A stretch of DNA of 64,000 nucleotides from Duganella rivi (lineage in GTDB: Bacteria; Pseudomonadota; Gammaproteobacteria; Burkholderiales; Burkholderiaceae_D): the NCBI RefSeq assembly GCF_009857435.1, contig NZ_WWCK01000008.1:1-64000 (forward strand). The letters are read 5' to 3'. Position 1 is the stretch's first letter; every line of letters starts with the position of its first letter. Below the pieces are notes generated by a model. It made no database searches. It saw only the letters and a program-made list of their open reading frames with translations, and was not told where the DNA came from. The position numbers were made by a program, and so were the translations under genes. Positions 1 through 7,999 of this stretch are shown piece after piece.

Positions 1-650
1 GGCGCCCACGGCCGGTTGCCGCCGCGCCACTGCCGCCGGCGAGTGCCGGGCGCGGCTTGCCGGCGCCCATGTGGCTCAATATTTCCATGAGTTTCGCCAT
101 TACCCTGCTGGTGTCCTGCTTTGGCAAGGTAGCGCCGTTCTATGTCGCCTACACCCTGCACGCGGCCGAGTGGGGCGCGTACGTGCTGCCGTGCGCTGCG
201 CTGGGCTCGGCCATTTCGCAGCCGGCCTGGACTTGGGTAGTGCTGCGCGCCGGCCGGACGGTGATGCTGGTGGCGGGGGCCGCCCTGCTCAGCGTGGCGG
301 CGGTGTGCTTCTGGCGGTTCGGCGAGGTGCTGCAAGTGGCCGTGCTGGCCGCGTTCTTCATCGGCGCCAGCAGCAGCGGCATGGGCATGACCTTGTGGGC
401 AGCGTTCGCCGGCATGGTGGCTAGCCACCCCGGCATGTCGGCCAGCAAGGCCTACGGCTGGCTGACGGCTGCGCTGAAAGTTGCGCTGGCCTGCGGTGGG
501 TTGGGCATTGGTGCGGCGTTGACGCGGCTGGACTACCGCGCGGCGGCCGGCGGACTGGTTGAGCTGATGAGCTTGCCCTCCGCCGTGGCCGGCCTGCTCA
601 TCATGCTGGGCCTGTTGCTAGGCCGGGCCGGCCGCTTCCGGCACGGTTAG
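1..650 (+). CDS. Transporter C-terminal fragment (MFS-like)
   Basis: The frame is open from the window edge (first full codon at 3) to a TAG at 648-650, so this is the C-terminal part of a larger gene whose start lies upstream. From about codon 23 (M-W-L-N-I-S-M-S-F-A) the product is almost entirely hydrophobic helices separated by short polar loops, about five or six membrane segments, as in the C-terminal half of a 12-helix major facilitator or GPH-type sugar symporter. The substrate cannot be read from the fragment. It is convergent with the ROK regulator gene and overlaps it by 4 bp. ROK regulators often sit beside sugar transporters, so a sugar substrate is a reasonable but unproven inference. 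A TTG at 57 and an ATG at 69 are in frame but are probably internal codons. Confidence 0.6.
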   Translation, partial: RPRPVAAAPLPPASAGRGLPAPMWLNISMSFAITLLVSCFGKVAPFYVAYTLHAAEWGAYVLPCAALGSAISQPAWTWVVLRAGRTVMLVAGAALLSVAAVCFWRFGEVLQVAVLAAFFIGASSSGMGMTLWAAFAGMVASHPGMSASKAYGWLTAALKVALACGGLGIGAALTRLDYRAAAGGLVELMSLPSAVAGLLIMLGLLLGRAGRFRHG

Positions 651-1792
651 CCGAAGAACAGGCGCTGCATCGGCATGGCGGCCGCGCCGATGGCCACCGC
701 GTGCTCGTCGACCTGGGCCAACACCAACCTCGGCTGCGGCGGGAACTGGCCCCAGCGCGAACCCGGCGAAGGAATGACCAGGCGCTCCAGCAGGGCCGTC
801 CCGATTGATGGTGGCAACCTGCCGCCAAGGACGATGATCTCGGGGTCGATAATACTGGTGAGCAGGCCCGCCAGCATCGAGAACGGCTGGACTGCCTGCT
901 CCAGCCAGCGATCCACGCCGGGCCAGCCGGCATCGATGACCTGAACCATATCCTCCACGGTTGCAAATACGTGGCCCTGTTCGGCCACGCAGGCGCGCAG
1001 CAAGTCCAGGTTGGGGTAGTCGGCGTTGGCCAGCGCCCACACCCCGCCGAATTCGCCCGCGTTGCCATGGTGGCCCCGGAACGGCTGGCCGTTGACAATG
1101 ATGCCGCCGCCGAAGCCATTGGTCAGGTGCAGGTAGGCGAAATTGGCGCTGTTGCGGCCGATACCGAACAAGCTTTCGCCGATGGCCGCAGCGGTGGCGT
1201 CGTTGTCCAGCATGACCGGCAACCGCATCGCTTCTTCAATGATGGGCTCGATATCCACCAGCGCCCAGTCTTTCAGCGACTGCGGCGGATTGATCATGCC
1301 ACCTTGGTTGACGAAAAAGCCGGAGATGCCCAGCCCGATGCCGGCCAGGCGGGTGGCTTGCGGTACCTCGTGCAACAACTCGGACTTGAACTGCACCAGC
1401 TTGTCGAGCACGGCCTGGCGCGACATGTCCGGCATGGCCGCGCTGCGCACGCCGCGCACGCGGCCGATAAAGTCCATCAGCACCAGCGATAGCACGTCGC
1501 CCAGCATGGCAATGCCGAATGAGAAGGTATAGTCGGGGTTCAGCGTGACATTGGCGCTGGGGTTGCCCGGGCCTTCTGCGGCACGGCTGCTGAGCACGAC
1601 CATCCCTTCCTTCAGGAAGCTTTGCATCAGCCGCACCACGGTGGGCTGGGAAAAATCCGAATGGCGCACGATCGCAGCCTGGCTGATGCAGCCCGACTTG
1701 ATCAGCAGCCGCAGCACGTGGCGGCCGTTGGCGCTGACACAAGGGAGCTGGAGCCGATCCAGCCATTGCGCGTATTCGGTTGGTCTTGACAT
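647..1792 (-). CDS. ROK family transcriptional regulator
   Basis: The 381-residue product has an N-terminal winged-helix region (about residues 20-80, including S-Q-P-T-V-V-R-L-M, typical of a recognition helix) followed by a ROK/ASKHA sugar-kinase-like domain. The acidic motif L-D-N-D-A-T-A-A-A-I-G-E matches the ROK catalytic/sugar-binding Asp region, and G-H-H-G-N-A-G-E-F-G-G matches the ROK His loop. The usual ROK zinc motif (C-x-C-G-x2-G-C) after that loop is absent, so it is an atypical member. The family includes NagC/Mlc/XylR-type repressors that bind sugars. It starts 11 bp downstream of lysA on the same strand, so it may be read through from lptM-lysA. The effector and targets are unknown; the adjacent transporter is the obvious candidate target. 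Confidence 0.85.
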   Translation of the reverse strand: MSRPTEYAQWLDRLQLPCVSANGRHVLRLLIKSGCISQAAIVRHSDFSQPTVVRLMQSFLKEGMVVLSSRAAEGPGNPSANVTLNPDYTFSFGIAMLGDVLSLVLMDFIGRVRGVRSAAMPDMSRQAVLDKLVQFKSELLHEVPQATRLAGIGLGISGFFVNQGGMINPPQSLKDWALVDIEPIIEEAMRLPVMLDNDATAAAIGESLFGIGRNSANFAYLHLTNGFGGGIIVNGQPFRGHHGNAGEFGGVWALANADYPNLDLLRACVAEQGHVFATVEDMVQVIDAGWPGVDRWLEQAVQPFSMLAGLLTSIIDPEIIVLGGRLPPSIGTALLERLVIPSPGSRWGQFPPQPRLVLAQVDEHAVAIGAAAMPMQRLFFG

Positions 1793-1803
1793 TACTCGCC
1801 GGG

Positions 1804-3081
1804 TTAGCGGATGACCGATTCCAGCGCGTACAGGTCGGCCGGGTTTTCGCGTTTGCGTACCAAGTGGAGGACGTCGCCGTCGACAATCACTTCGGCGGCG
1901 CGGCCGCGGGTGTTGTAGTTGGAGGCCATGGTCATGCCGTAGGCGCCCGCCGTGTGCATGACCAGCAGGTCGCCGGCTTCGACTGCCAGCGTGCGGTCGC
2001 GTGCCAGCCAGTCGCCCGATTCGCAGATCGGGCCGACGATGTCGTAAGCCGCAGCAGTCGCCGAGCCTTGCACCACCGGCTGCATATCCATCCAGGCCTG
2101 ATACAAGGCCGGACGCGCCATGTCGTTCATCGCCGCATCGACGATGCAGAAGTTTTTCTCTTCGCCGTGCTTGATGAATTCCACTTTGGTCAGCAGCACG
2201 CCGGTATCGCCCACGATCGAGCGGCCCGGCTCGAAGATCACTTTGATCGGCTTGCCGTTGTGACGCGCAGCGCGCCAGGCATCAATCTTGGCGAACAGGC
2301 GGCCCAGGTAGTCGCCCACCGGCACCGGCGCCGATTCGCCTGCCTCACGGTAATCGATACCAATGCCGCCGCCGATGTCCAGGTGGTGCAATTCGATGCC
2401 TTCCGCACCCAGCTGGTCGATCAGCTCGATCAGGCGGTCCAGCGCCTCCAGCAGCGGCGCATCGTCCAGTAGCTGCGAGCCGATGTGGCAGTCAATGCCC
2501 GACACTTCCAGGTGCGGCAGCTTGGCCGCAGTGCGGTAAGTCTCCAGCGCATCCGAGAACGCCACGCCGAACTTGTTGGCTTTCAGGCCAGTCGCAATGT
2601 ACGGGTGGGTCTTGGCATCCACGTTCGGGTTCACGCGCAGCGAGATGCGCGCTTTTTTGCCCATCGAACCGGCCACTTCGTTCAGGCGATGCAGTTCAGG
2701 AATCGATTCAACGTTGAAGCACAGGATGTCGTGCGACAGCGCCAGACGCATTTCTTCCACGCTCTTGCCCACGCCCGAGAAGATCACCTTACGCGGATCG
2801 CCGCCCGCCGCCAGCACGCGCAGCAGTTCGCCGCCCGAGACGATGTCGAAACCGGCGCCCTGGCGCGCCAGCAAGTCGAGGATGGCCAGGTTCGAGTTGG
2901 CCTTCATGGCGTAGCACACCAGCGCGTCGCGGCCCTTGCAGGCGTCGGCGTAGGAGGCGAAGTTGTTCAGCAGCGCGGCCTTGGAGTAGACGTAGGTCGG
3001 CGTGCCGAATTGTTCAGCGATGGCGCTCAGCGAGGCGCCTTCGGCGTGCAGCACGCCGTCTTTGTACGAAAATTGGGACAT
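1804..3081 (-). CDS. lysA: Diaminopimelate decarboxylase
   Basis: Decarboxylates meso-diaminopimelate to L-lysine, the last step of lysine synthesis, using pyridoxal phosphate. The 425-residue length and sequence fit the fold-type III decarboxylase family: the PLP lysine lies in C-Y-A-M-K-A-N-S-N near residue 60, the glycine-rich phosphate-binding loop is H-L-D-I-G-G-G-I-G-I-D-Y, and the active-site Cys region is I-V-G-P-I-C-E-S-G-D. The start ATG at 3081 is only 7 bp beyond the stop of the small lipoprotein gene lptM, so the two are clearly co-transcribed. The lptM-lysA pair opposite cyaY is a widely conserved arrangement in Beta- and Gammaproteobacteria. Confidence 0.97.
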   Translation of the reverse strand: MSQFSYKDGVLHAEGASLSAIAEQFGTPTYVYSKAALLNNFASYADACKGRDALVCYAMKANSNLAILDLLARQGAGFDIVSGGELLRVLAAGGDPRKVIFSGVGKSVEEMRLALSHDILCFNVESIPELHRLNEVAGSMGKKARISLRVNPNVDAKTHPYIATGLKANKFGVAFSDALETYRTAAKLPHLEVSGIDCHIGSQLLDDAPLLEALDRLIELIDQLGAEGIELHHLDIGGGIGIDYREAGESAPVPVGDYLGRLFAKIDAWRAARHNGKPIKVIFEPGRSIVGDTGVLLTKVEFIKHGEEKNFCIVDAAMNDMARPALYQAWMDMQPVVQGSATAAAYDIVGPICESGDWLARDRTLAVEAGDLLVMHTAGAYGMTMASNYNTRGRAAEVIVDGDVLHLVRKRENPADLYALESVIR

Positions 3082-3088
3082 GGATTAG

Positions 3089-3244
3089 TTATTGTTGAGG
3101 AGCAGCGGGTTCAGAAGTCGTAACAGGGGCCGGGCTGCTCTTGGCAGGCTTGGACACTGGTGGCTTGGGCAGGTACAGCGGGCCGGGTTGGCCGCAGCCG
3201 CTCAGCAATACGCCGAGGATAATCAAACGGATGGAGGACTTCAC
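3089..3244 (-). CDS. lptM: Small lipoprotein LptM (YifL-like)
   Basis: A 51-codon gene beginning with GTG. The product has a short basic N-terminus, a hydrophobic stretch (I-R-L-I-I-L-G-V-L-L) and a lipobox L-S-G-C, with the modified Cys at residue 17. The conserved LptM/YifL signature G-Q-x-G-P-L-Y-L-P follows directly, then a Pro/Ala/Ser-rich tail. In Escherichia coli LptM is an outer-membrane lipoprotein that helps mature the LptD/LptE lipopolysaccharide translocon. Position, size and the motif after the lipobox make the identification strong despite the shortness. No in-frame ATG lies upstream, so the GTG is the only plausible start. It is the first gene before lysA. Confidence 0.88.
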   Translation of the reverse strand: MKSSIRLIILGVLLSGCGQPGPLYLPKPPVSKPAKSSPAPVTTSEPAAPQQ

Positions 3245-3287
3245 GATAAAATCACGGTTTATTTGAGATCAGATACTGGAGTGTAGC

Positions 3288-3623
3288 ATGGGCGAATCAG
3301 AATTCTTGGCGCAGGCCGAAGCCGCATTGGATGCCATCGAGGCCGCGTTGGATCGTTTGAACGATGAAGACGTGGTCGACGTCGAGTGCAGCCGCAGCGG
3401 CAACGTGCTGGAAGTCGAGTTCCTCGACAACGGCAGCAAGATCATCATCAACAGCCAGGCGGCGATGAAGGAGCTGTGGGTAGCTTCCCGCTCGGGCGGC
3501 TACCACTACAAGCAAATCGACGGCCAATGGATCAACGGCCGAGACAACACCGAGTTGTACGCCTCGCTGTCCGAGATGGTCTCGGCGCAAGGCGGCGCCC
3601 CGGTGGTGCTCAAGCCTGCTTAA
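3288..3623 (+). CDS. cyaY: Iron-sulfur assembly protein CyaY (bacterial frataxin)
   Basis: The 111-residue product matches bacterial frataxin in length and layout: an acidic first helix (E-A-E-A-A-L-D-A-I-E-A-A-L-D with D-E-D following) that forms the iron-binding ridge, then strands containing I-I-I-N-S-Q, the W in K-E-L-W-V-A-S, and the conserved S-G-G-Y-H-Y-K segment. CyaY binds iron and modulates IscS-dependent Fe-S cluster assembly in the cytoplasm. The ATG at 3288 is preceded by a GGAG-like ribosome site. It is divergent from lptM-lysA (43-bp gap) and convergent with mrcA, from which it is separated by only 3 bp. Confidence 0.94.
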   Translation: MGESEFLAQAEAALDAIEAALDRLNDEDVVDVECSRSGNVLEVEFLDNGSKIIINSQAAMKELWVASRSGGYHYKQIDGQWINGRDNTELYASLSEMVSAQGGAPVVLKPA

Positions 3624-3626
3624 GGC

Positions 3627-5975
3627 CTAGAACAGCTCGTTCTTCACGGCGTCCTTGGCCTTTTCCTCGGCCGGGGTGCCGTGCCCCGGCGCGTCGAGGT
3701 TGTTGACCCCGGCGCCCGGCGGATTCTCCGCATAGAAGTACTCATCTCCCACCAGCATCACGCCTTCCGGCACCGCCCGTTCCTCGATCGGGATGTTTTT
3801 CAGCGCCTTTTGCATGTAGCCGATCCAGATCGGCAGCGCCAGGCCGCCGCCGGTTTCGCGGTTGCCGAGGTTCTTCGGCTGGTCGTAGCCGATCCACGCA
3901 ATGCCCACCAGCTTGGCCTGGTAGCCGGCAAACCACGCGTCGATCGAATCATTGGTGGTGCCGGTCTTGCCGGCGATGTCGCGGCGGCCCAGCACATTGG
4001 CCTTGGCCGCCGTGCCGAAGCGCACCACGTCCTTGAGCATGGAGTCCATCAGGAAGGCGTTGCGCTCGTCGATCACGCGGTTTTTCTCGTCGCCGGCCAG
4101 GTCCGGGTGCGCCTGCGACAGGATCTTGCCGTCCGCATCGGTGACCTTGGAAATCAGGTAAGGGCTGACCTTGTAGCCGCCGTTGGCAAACACCGCGTAG
4201 GCGCCGGCCATTTGCAGCGGCGTCACGTTGCCCGCGCCCAGCGCCAGGGTCAGGTAGGGCGGATTCTTGTCGGCGTCAAAGCCGAAGCGGGTCGAGTATT
4301 CCTGTCCGTACTTGGCGCCGATGCGGTGCAGGATGCGGATCGAGATCATGTTCTTGGACTTGGTCAGGCCCTTGCGCATGGTCATCGGGCCTTCGTACTT
4401 GCCGTCGTAGTTCTTCGGTTCCCACGCCTGGCCACCGGTCTGGCCGGCGTCGAACGAGATCGGCGCGTCATTGATGACAGTGGCCGGCGACAGGCCGCGC
4501 TCCAGCGAGGCCGAGTAGATAAATGGCTTGAACGATGAGCCCGGCTGGCGCCACGCCTGCGTCACGTGGTTGAACTTGTTGCGGTTGTAGTCGAAGCCGC
4601 CGACCATGGCCTTGATCGCGCCGTCGGTGGTGCTGGCCGCCACGAAGGCCGATTCGATTTCCGGCATCTGCGCCACTTCCCAGTCTTTGCCTTCTTGCAG
4701 CACGCGGATCACCGCGCCGCGACGGATGCGCTTGTTCGGCGGATTTTTATCCGACAGCCACGAGCGGCCCATTTCCAGGCCGGCGCCGGCAATCTTGATT
4801 TCTTCGCCCGAGGCGGTCACGGCTGTAATCAGCTGCGGCGTGGCGCTCATGACCACGGCGGCGATGATGTCGTCGTTGTCCGGGTGCTCGGCCAGCACGG
4901 TCTCGATGGCGTCGTCCGCTTCTTCCTTGTTGGCCGGGATGTCGATGTAGGCTTCCGGGCCGCGATAGGCGTGGCGGCGCTCGTAGTCCATCACGCCCTT
5001 GCGCAAGGCGAGGTAGGCGGCGTCCTGGTCGGCCTTGGTGATGGTGGTGAATACGTTCAGGCCGCGGGTGTAGGTGTCTTCCTTGAATTGCTCGTACACC
5101 AGCTGGCGCGCCAGTTCGGCCACGTACTCGGCGTGCACGCCGAATTCGCTGCTGTCGGTTTTCACCTTGAGTTCTTCGGCCTTGGCGGTTTCAAACTGCT
5201 TGTCGCTGATGTAGCCCAGCTCATGCATGCGCTGCAGGATGTACTGCTGGCGTGTACGCGCGCGCTTTGGATTGACTACCGGGTTGTAGGCCGACGGCGC
5301 TTTCGGCAAGCCGGCCAGCATGGCCGCTTCGGCAATGCTAATGTCGCGCAGATTTTTGCCGAAATAAATTTGTGCGGCGGACGAGAAACCGTAAGCGCGC
5401 TGGCCCAGGTAAATCTGGTTCATGTAGACCTCGAGAATCTGGTCTTTGCTCAGGTTCTTTTCGATCTTCCACGCCAGCAGCATCTCGTAGACCTTGCGCT
5501 TGATGGTCTGTTCGCTGGACAGGAAGAAGTTGCGCGCCACCTGCTGGGTGATGGTCGAAGCACCCTGACGGCCGCCGCCACCGACCGCGTTGTGCACGGC
5601 CGCGCGCAGGATGCCGGTGTAGTCGACGCCGCCGTGTTCGTAGAAGCGGTCGTCCTCGATCGCCAGCACGGCTTTTTTCATCACATCAGGGATGTCCTTG
5701 ATGCGCACCAGGTTGCGGCGCTCTTCGCCGAACTCGCCGATCAGCACGTTATCGGCGGAGAAGATCCGCAGCGGCATTTTCGGGCGGTAGTCGGTCAGCG
5801 TGTCGAGCTCGGGCAGGTTGGGGTAGGCCATCGCCAGCCCGAATACCACCAGCAGCACGCCGGTCAGGCCGAGGCCGGCAATGGAGAGGCCGGCCATCCA
5901 GAGAAAGCGGGAACCTTTGCCCGATTTTTTCTCGGGAGCAGTCGATGGTGGAGTCGTGTTATCGGAAGAGGCCAT
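3627..5975 (-). CDS. mrcA: Penicillin-binding protein 1A (bifunctional murein synthase)
   Basis: A class A PBP of 782 residues that polymerises and cross-links peptidoglycan. It has a cytoplasmic N-terminal tail and one membrane anchor (about residues 27-50). The glycosyltransferase domain shows E-D-D-R-F-Y-E-H-G-G-V-D and G-A-S-T-I-T-Q-Q-V-A-R-N. An OB-like insert follows, and then the transpeptidase domain with the S-x-x-K box in Q-P-G-S-S-F-K-P, the S-K-N box in T-K-S-K-N-M and the K-T-G box in A-G-K-T-G-T-T-N-D. It lies head to head with pilM across a 330-bp intergenic region, the usual ponA/mrcA-pilM arrangement of many proteobacteria, where pilus assembly and wall synthesis genes are neighbours. 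Confidence 0.96.
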   Translation of the reverse strand: MASSDNTTPPSTAPEKKSGKGSRFLWMAGLSIAGLGLTGVLLVVFGLAMAYPNLPELDTLTDYRPKMPLRIFSADNVLIGEFGEERRNLVRIKDIPDVMKKAVLAIEDDRFYEHGGVDYTGILRAAVHNAVGGGGRQGASTITQQVARNFFLSSEQTIKRKVYEMLLAWKIEKNLSKDQILEVYMNQIYLGQRAYGFSSAAQIYFGKNLRDISIAEAAMLAGLPKAPSAYNPVVNPKRARTRQQYILQRMHELGYISDKQFETAKAEELKVKTDSSEFGVHAEYVAELARQLVYEQFKEDTYTRGLNVFTTITKADQDAAYLALRKGVMDYERRHAYRGPEAYIDIPANKEEADDAIETVLAEHPDNDDIIAAVVMSATPQLITAVTASGEEIKIAGAGLEMGRSWLSDKNPPNKRIRRGAVIRVLQEGKDWEVAQMPEIESAFVAASTTDGAIKAMVGGFDYNRNKFNHVTQAWRQPGSSFKPFIYSASLERGLSPATVINDAPISFDAGQTGGQAWEPKNYDGKYEGPMTMRKGLTKSKNMISIRILHRIGAKYGQEYSTRFGFDADKNPPYLTLALGAGNVTPLQMAGAYAVFANGGYKVSPYLISKVTDADGKILSQAHPDLAGDEKNRVIDERNAFLMDSMLKDVVRFGTAAKANVLGRRDIAGKTGTTNDSIDAWFAGYQAKLVGIAWIGYDQPKNLGNRETGGGLALPIWIGYMQKALKNIPIEERAVPEGVMLVGDEYFYAENPPGAGVNNLDAPGHGTPAEEKAKDAVKNELF

Positions 5976-6060
5976 GCAGTGTGATCTTTTCGGTTAATTG
6001 TGCGAGCCATTATAAGCGAGCGCCGCACCGTACCCTACGGCAGGAATATTTCCGCGTGAC

Positions 6061-6087
6061 CAACAAAACAACTCAGTTGTTTTGTTG
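6061..6087. repeat. Perfect 27-bp palindrome (possible operator)
   Basis: The arms are CAACAAAACAACT and AGTTGTTTTGTTG, 13 bp each and fully complementary around a single central C. It lies about 85 bp upstream of mrcA and about 70 bp upstream of the candidate pilM -35. The centre is too tight for a good RNA hairpin and there is no T-run directly after the second arm. A dimeric repressor or activator site is therefore more likely than a terminator. The binding protein is unknown. Confidence 0.6.
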
Positions 6088-6154
6088 CTTACGAATCAAA
6101 AAATAAGTGTGGCGAAACCCTCACACAAAGGCAATTGTGCACAGTAGAAATACC

Positions 6155-6183
6155 TTTACACTTAAATAGGGTCGATTTAATGT
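6155..6183 (+). promoter_or_regulatory. Candidate sigma70 promoter of pilMNOPQ
   Basis: TTTACA (6155-6160) and TAATGT (6178-6183) are separated by 17 bp, close to the sigma70 consensus, and face pilM. Transcription would start near 6190 and leave a leader of about 115 nt. This was assigned by eye only. Confidence 0.45.
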
Positions 6184-6305
6184 ACAGGCTGATATAGGCC
6201 TTCTAACCGCTGGTTTTCAAACGAGTTTCCTTTTATGCAAACAGTTCGACAGCATGTTCGGATGTACTGCAGGGTGGGCGTCAGCCATGGCGCCGGAGGA
6301 CTCGT

Positions 6306-7382
6306 ATGATCGATATCAAGGCCCTGCTGGGCCAGGGCAGCCCGCCGCTGGTGGGCATCGACATCAGCACCTCAAGCGTGCGCTTGGTGGAATTGGCACA
6401 GGGCGCCAAGGGCGAGATCCGGCTGGAGCGCTACGCCGCCGAACCGCTGCCGCGCAACGCCGTCACCGACGGCAATATCGAAAACATGGATCAGGTGGTG
6501 GAAGCCGTACGCCGGGTCTGGAAGAAAAGCGGCACCCGTGCGCGCCATGCTGCGCTCGGCATGCCGCCTGCTTCCGTCATCACCAAGAAAATTATTTTGC
6601 CGGCCGGGCTGCCGGAAGACCAGCTGGAAGTGCAGGTCGAATCTGAAGCCAGCCAGTACATTCCGTTTGCGCTCGATGAAGTCAGCCTCGACTTCGACGT
6701 GATCGGCCCGGCCGCCAATTCGGCCGACGACATCGAAGTCATGCTGGCCGCCTCGCGCCGCGAGAAAGTCGAAGACCGGGTGGCGATTGCCGAAGCCTCG
6801 GGCCTTAAAGCGACCGTGATGGATATTGAATCCTACGCCGCCCGTTCTGCGCTGGATCGCGTCACCGCGCAGCTGCCGGAAGGCGGCGCCGGCCAAATCA
6901 TCGCGCTGTTCCAGATCGGCGCACAGGTCACGCATATTTCCGTCATGCTGGATGGCGTTACCGTCTACGAGCGCGAGCAGCCGTTTGGCGGCAACACGCT
7001 GACGCAAGACATCGTGCGCAGCTACGGGCTGTCGTTCGACGAAGCCGAGGCGCGCAAGAAAACCGGCGACCTGCCCGATAACTACCACGCCGAACTGCTC
7101 ACGCCTTTCCTCGAAAGCGCCGCGCTGGAAGTGACGCGCGCGATTCAATTCTTCTACACCTCCACGCCTTACACCCGCGTTGATCAGCTATTCCTGGCAG
7201 GCGGCTGCGCGTTGATTCCCGGCTTGCTGGAACTGGTGGCCAGCCGCACGCGCATTTCCAGCGCCGTGATTTCGCCGTTCAAGGGCATGCAGCTCGGGCC
7301 GTCGGTGCGCGAGTCGCAACTGCGGCTGGACGCGCCGGCCTACCTGGTCGCCTGCGGCCTCGCGCTGCGGAGGTTCGACTGA
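6306..7382 (+). CDS. pilM: Type IV pilus assembly protein PilM
   Basis: A 358-residue actin-like ATPase on the cytoplasmic face of the pilus alignment complex, where it binds the N-terminus of PilN. The N-terminal phosphate-1 loop region reads V-G-I-D-I-S-T-S-S-V-R-L-V-E-L-A, typical of PilM/FtsA-like folds. The conserved Q-Y-I-P-F segment and the phosphate-2 region G-A-Q-V-T-H-I-S-V are also present, and L-A-G-G-C-A-L-I-P-G lies near the C-terminus. GGAGG ahead of the ATG supports the start. The stop overlaps the pilN start by 1 nt (TGATG), so translation is coupled. It is the first gene of pilMNOPQ. Confidence 0.96.
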   Translation: MIDIKALLGQGSPPLVGIDISTSSVRLVELAQGAKGEIRLERYAAEPLPRNAVTDGNIENMDQVVEAVRRVWKKSGTRARHAALGMPPASVITKKIILPAGLPEDQLEVQVESEASQYIPFALDEVSLDFDVIGPAANSADDIEVMLAASRREKVEDRVAIAEASGLKATVMDIESYAARSALDRVTAQLPEGGAGQIIALFQIGAQVTHISVMLDGVTVYEREQPFGGNTLTQDIVRSYGLSFDEAEARKKTGDLPDNYHAELLTPFLESAALEVTRAIQFFYTSTPYTRVDQLFLAGGCALIPGLLELVASRTRISSAVISPFKGMQLGPSVRESQLRLDAPAYLVACGLALRRFD

Positions 7383-7999
7383 TGATACGAATCAACCTGC
7401 TGCCCCACCGCGAGGAAAAGCGCAAGCAGAAGAAGGCCGCCTTCTTCGCCATGCTGGCGCTGGGCGGTGTGGTGGGCGTGGGCATTGTGCTGCTGGTCGG
7501 CGGCTACAACGCGCGCGCCATCTCGATACAGGATCAGCGCAATCAAGTGCTGAAGACAGCGATTGTCGGCCTCGATAAAAAGATCGCCGAGATCGCCACC
7601 CTGAAGCAGGAGATTGAAGCGCTGAAAGCGCGCCAGCAAGCAGTAGAGGATTTGCAGGGCGACCGTAACCAGCCGGTGTACTTGCTCGATGAATTGGTCA
7701 AGCAGACGCCGCCCGGCGTCTATCTGAAAGGCTTCAAGCAGGATGGCCAGCGGGTGTCGGTCAATGGTTACGCACAGTCGCAGGAGCGGGTGTCCGAGTT
7801 CTTGCGCAATCTGGCCGGCGAGTCGCCGTGGCTGGAGAAGCCTGATCTGGTCGAGGTGAAGTCCACCGGGCTGGGGCAGGGCAAGACCGCCAAGAAAGTG
7901 GTCGAGTTCAATCTCAACGTCAAGATCAAGCGCCCGCGCGACAAGGACAAGCCGGAAGAGGGCGCCAAGGGCAAAGCGCCGGCGGCGGGGGGGAAATAA
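7382..7999 (+). CDS. pilN: Type IV pilus inner-membrane protein PilN
   Basis: A 205-residue bitopic protein that starts with the PilN signature I-R-I-N-L-L-P-H-R-E-E-K-R, the segment held by PilM. One membrane helix follows (about residues 22-44), then a periplasmic coiled coil (about 50-90) and a ferredoxin-like domain (Q-T-P-P-G-V-Y-L-K-G-F, about 105-170). The C-terminal tail is Lys/Pro/Gly-rich. PilN forms heterodimers with PilO and links cytoplasmic PilM to periplasmic PilP. Translation is coupled at both ends, with a 1-nt overlap with pilM and with pilO. Confidence 0.95.
   Translation: MIRINLLPHREEKRKQKKAAFFAMLALGGVVGVGIVLLVGGYNARAISIQDQRNQVLKTAIVGLDKKIAEIATLKQEIEALKARQQAVEDLQGDRNQPVYLLDELVKQTPPGVYLKGFKQDGQRVSVNGYAQSQERVSEFLRNLAGESPWLEKPDLVEVKSTGLGQGKTAKKVVEFNLNVKIKRPRDKDKPEEGAKGKAPAAGGK

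Larger units (their letters stand above)
5976..6305. promoter_or_regulatory. Divergent mrcA/pilM intergenic region
   Basis: This 330-bp stretch has no convincing gene. It is AT-richer than its surroundings and must carry the promoters for mrcA (minus) and pilMNOPQ (plus). It contains a perfect 27-bp palindrome at 6061-6087 and a sigma70-like promoter at 6155-6183. A short ATG-led frame from 6254 overlaps pilM out of frame and lacks family features. The pilM start is fixed by a strong GGAGG ribosome site just upstream of 6306. Confidence 0.7.

Noticed and set aside
6254..6646. An open plus-strand frame of 130 codons overlapping pilM.
   Set aside because: It is out of frame with pilM, Arg/Ala-rich as expected for a shadow frame, and the pilM start has a much better ribosome site.
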